Shown here piece by piece: positions 5,940 to 6,340 of a DNA stretch of 6,340 nucleotides (positions are counted from its first letter, which is position 1; every line of letters starts with the position of its first letter). The stretch comes from Quisquiliibacterium sp. (GTDB lineage: Bacteria; Pseudomonadota; Gammaproteobacteria; Burkholderiales; Burkholderiaceae_E). The notes below the pieces were generated by a model. The model was given only the letters and a program-made list of their open reading frames with translations, was not told where the DNA came from and did no database searches. The stretch spans positions 1 through 6,340 of the forward strand of contig JAURMJ010000211.1 in the NCBI GenBank assembly GCA_030830765.1, given 5' to 3'. Made by a program: the position numbers and the translations under genes.

Positions 5940-6340
5940 AGATTGCGACTGGTGCCTTGATGTGCGCATGGCTCTGATAGCCGCTGATCTCGAAATCTTC
6001 GTAGCGGTAGTCAAAGATGGAGTCGGGCTTGCGCAGGATGTTCAGACGGGGCAGCGGATAAGGCTCTCGGCTCAGCTGCTCGCGGGCCTGCTCCAGGTGG
6101 TTCAGGTACAGGTGGCAGTCGCCGCCGGTCCAGACGAAATCTCCCACTTCAAGATCACACTGCTGGGCGACCATGGGCGTGAGCAGTGCGTAGGAGGCAA
6201 TATTGAACGGCACGCCCAGAAAGATATCGGCGCTGCGCTGGTACATCTGGCAGGACAGCCTGCCACCGGCCACATAGAACTGGAAGAAGGCATGGCAGGG
6301 CGCAAGCGCCATCTTCGGCAGGTCGGCAACGTTCCAGGCC
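5938..6340 (-). CDS. thyA: Thymidylate synthase (C-terminal half)
   Basis: The enzyme methylates dUMP to dTMP using methylene-tetrahydrofolate, releasing dihydrofolate. The window holds the last 133 residues; the 5' part lies beyond base 6340. The visible sequence starts [19 protein letters not shown]. It contains the catalytic cysteine (codon 6295-6297) in the APCHA motif, then [18 protein letters not shown] (dUMP-binding Arg-Ser, Asp and Asn), then [23 protein letters not shown], the segment REPYPLPRL, and ends [14 protein letters not shown] and IKAPVAI. This matches the E. coli enzyme closely from its residue 132 to the C-terminus with no net length difference. All active-site residues expected in this half are present. 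It is the first gene of the thyA-folA operon; its promoter is outside the window. Confidence 0.97.
   Translation of the reverse strand, partial: AWNVADLPKMALAPCHAFFQFYVAGGRLSCQMYQRSADIFLGVPFNIASYALLTPMVAQQCDLEVGDFVWTGGDCHLYLNHLEQAREQLSREPYPLPRLNILRKPDSIFDYRYEDFEISGYQSHAHIKAPVAI

Overview
The window reads as ordinary chromosome of a GC-rich proteobacterium, most likely a gammaproteobacterium. This rests on a thyA-folA pair closely resembling E. coli-type enzymes, a membrane-bound diguanylate cyclase of a proteobacterial kind, and Shine-Dalgarno-led genes. The species cannot be named from the sequence. I see no tRNA, rRNA, CRISPR array, insertion sequence, integrase or phage gene.

Left part (1-3545) is probably a catabolic or accessory metabolic neighbourhood. 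It begins with the C-terminal 108 residues of a flavoprotein dehydrogenase of the 3-ketosteroid dehydrogenase/fumarate reductase type (+). Next is a convergent small protein (-, 340-963) with a dimeric alpha/beta-barrel look. A 303-base divergent intergenic region (964-1266) follows. Then come two probably co-transcribed + strand genes: a thiamine-pyrophosphate enzyme of the acetolactate-synthase superfamily (1267-3051) and a single-domain cupin with a lysine-rich tail (3099-3545). No acetolactate synthase regulatory subunit is present, so a role in branched-chain amino acid synthesis is not supported. The substrate is unknown.

Middle part (3644-5388) holds a transmembrane sensor diguanylate cyclase: TM helix, periplasmic Cache-like domain, second TM helix, HAMP/coiled coil and GGDEF with the GGEEF signature and an RxxD inhibitory site. 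Its signal-anchor and its body lie in different frames, separated by a run of seven T (3737-3743). As written, the gene needs a -1 shift or one extra T to give the whole protein. It also carries an in-frame 15-bp tandem duplication at 4441-4470.

Right part (5366-6340, - strand) is the thymidylate pair: thyA (its first ~131 codons lie beyond the window) followed 11 bases later by folA. ThyA oxidises methylene-tetrahydrofolate to dihydrofolate while making dTMP, and FolA reduces the dihydrofolate back. The folA ribosome binding site overlaps the thyA stop codon. The 3' ends of folA and the diguanylate cyclase overlap tail to tail by 23 bases, and a strong hairpin sits in that zone.

The most notable points are the broken or slippage-dependent cyclase, the unassigned TPP-enzyme/cupin pair, and the histone-like tail on the cupin. 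I do not see convincing evidence of a wholly new system.
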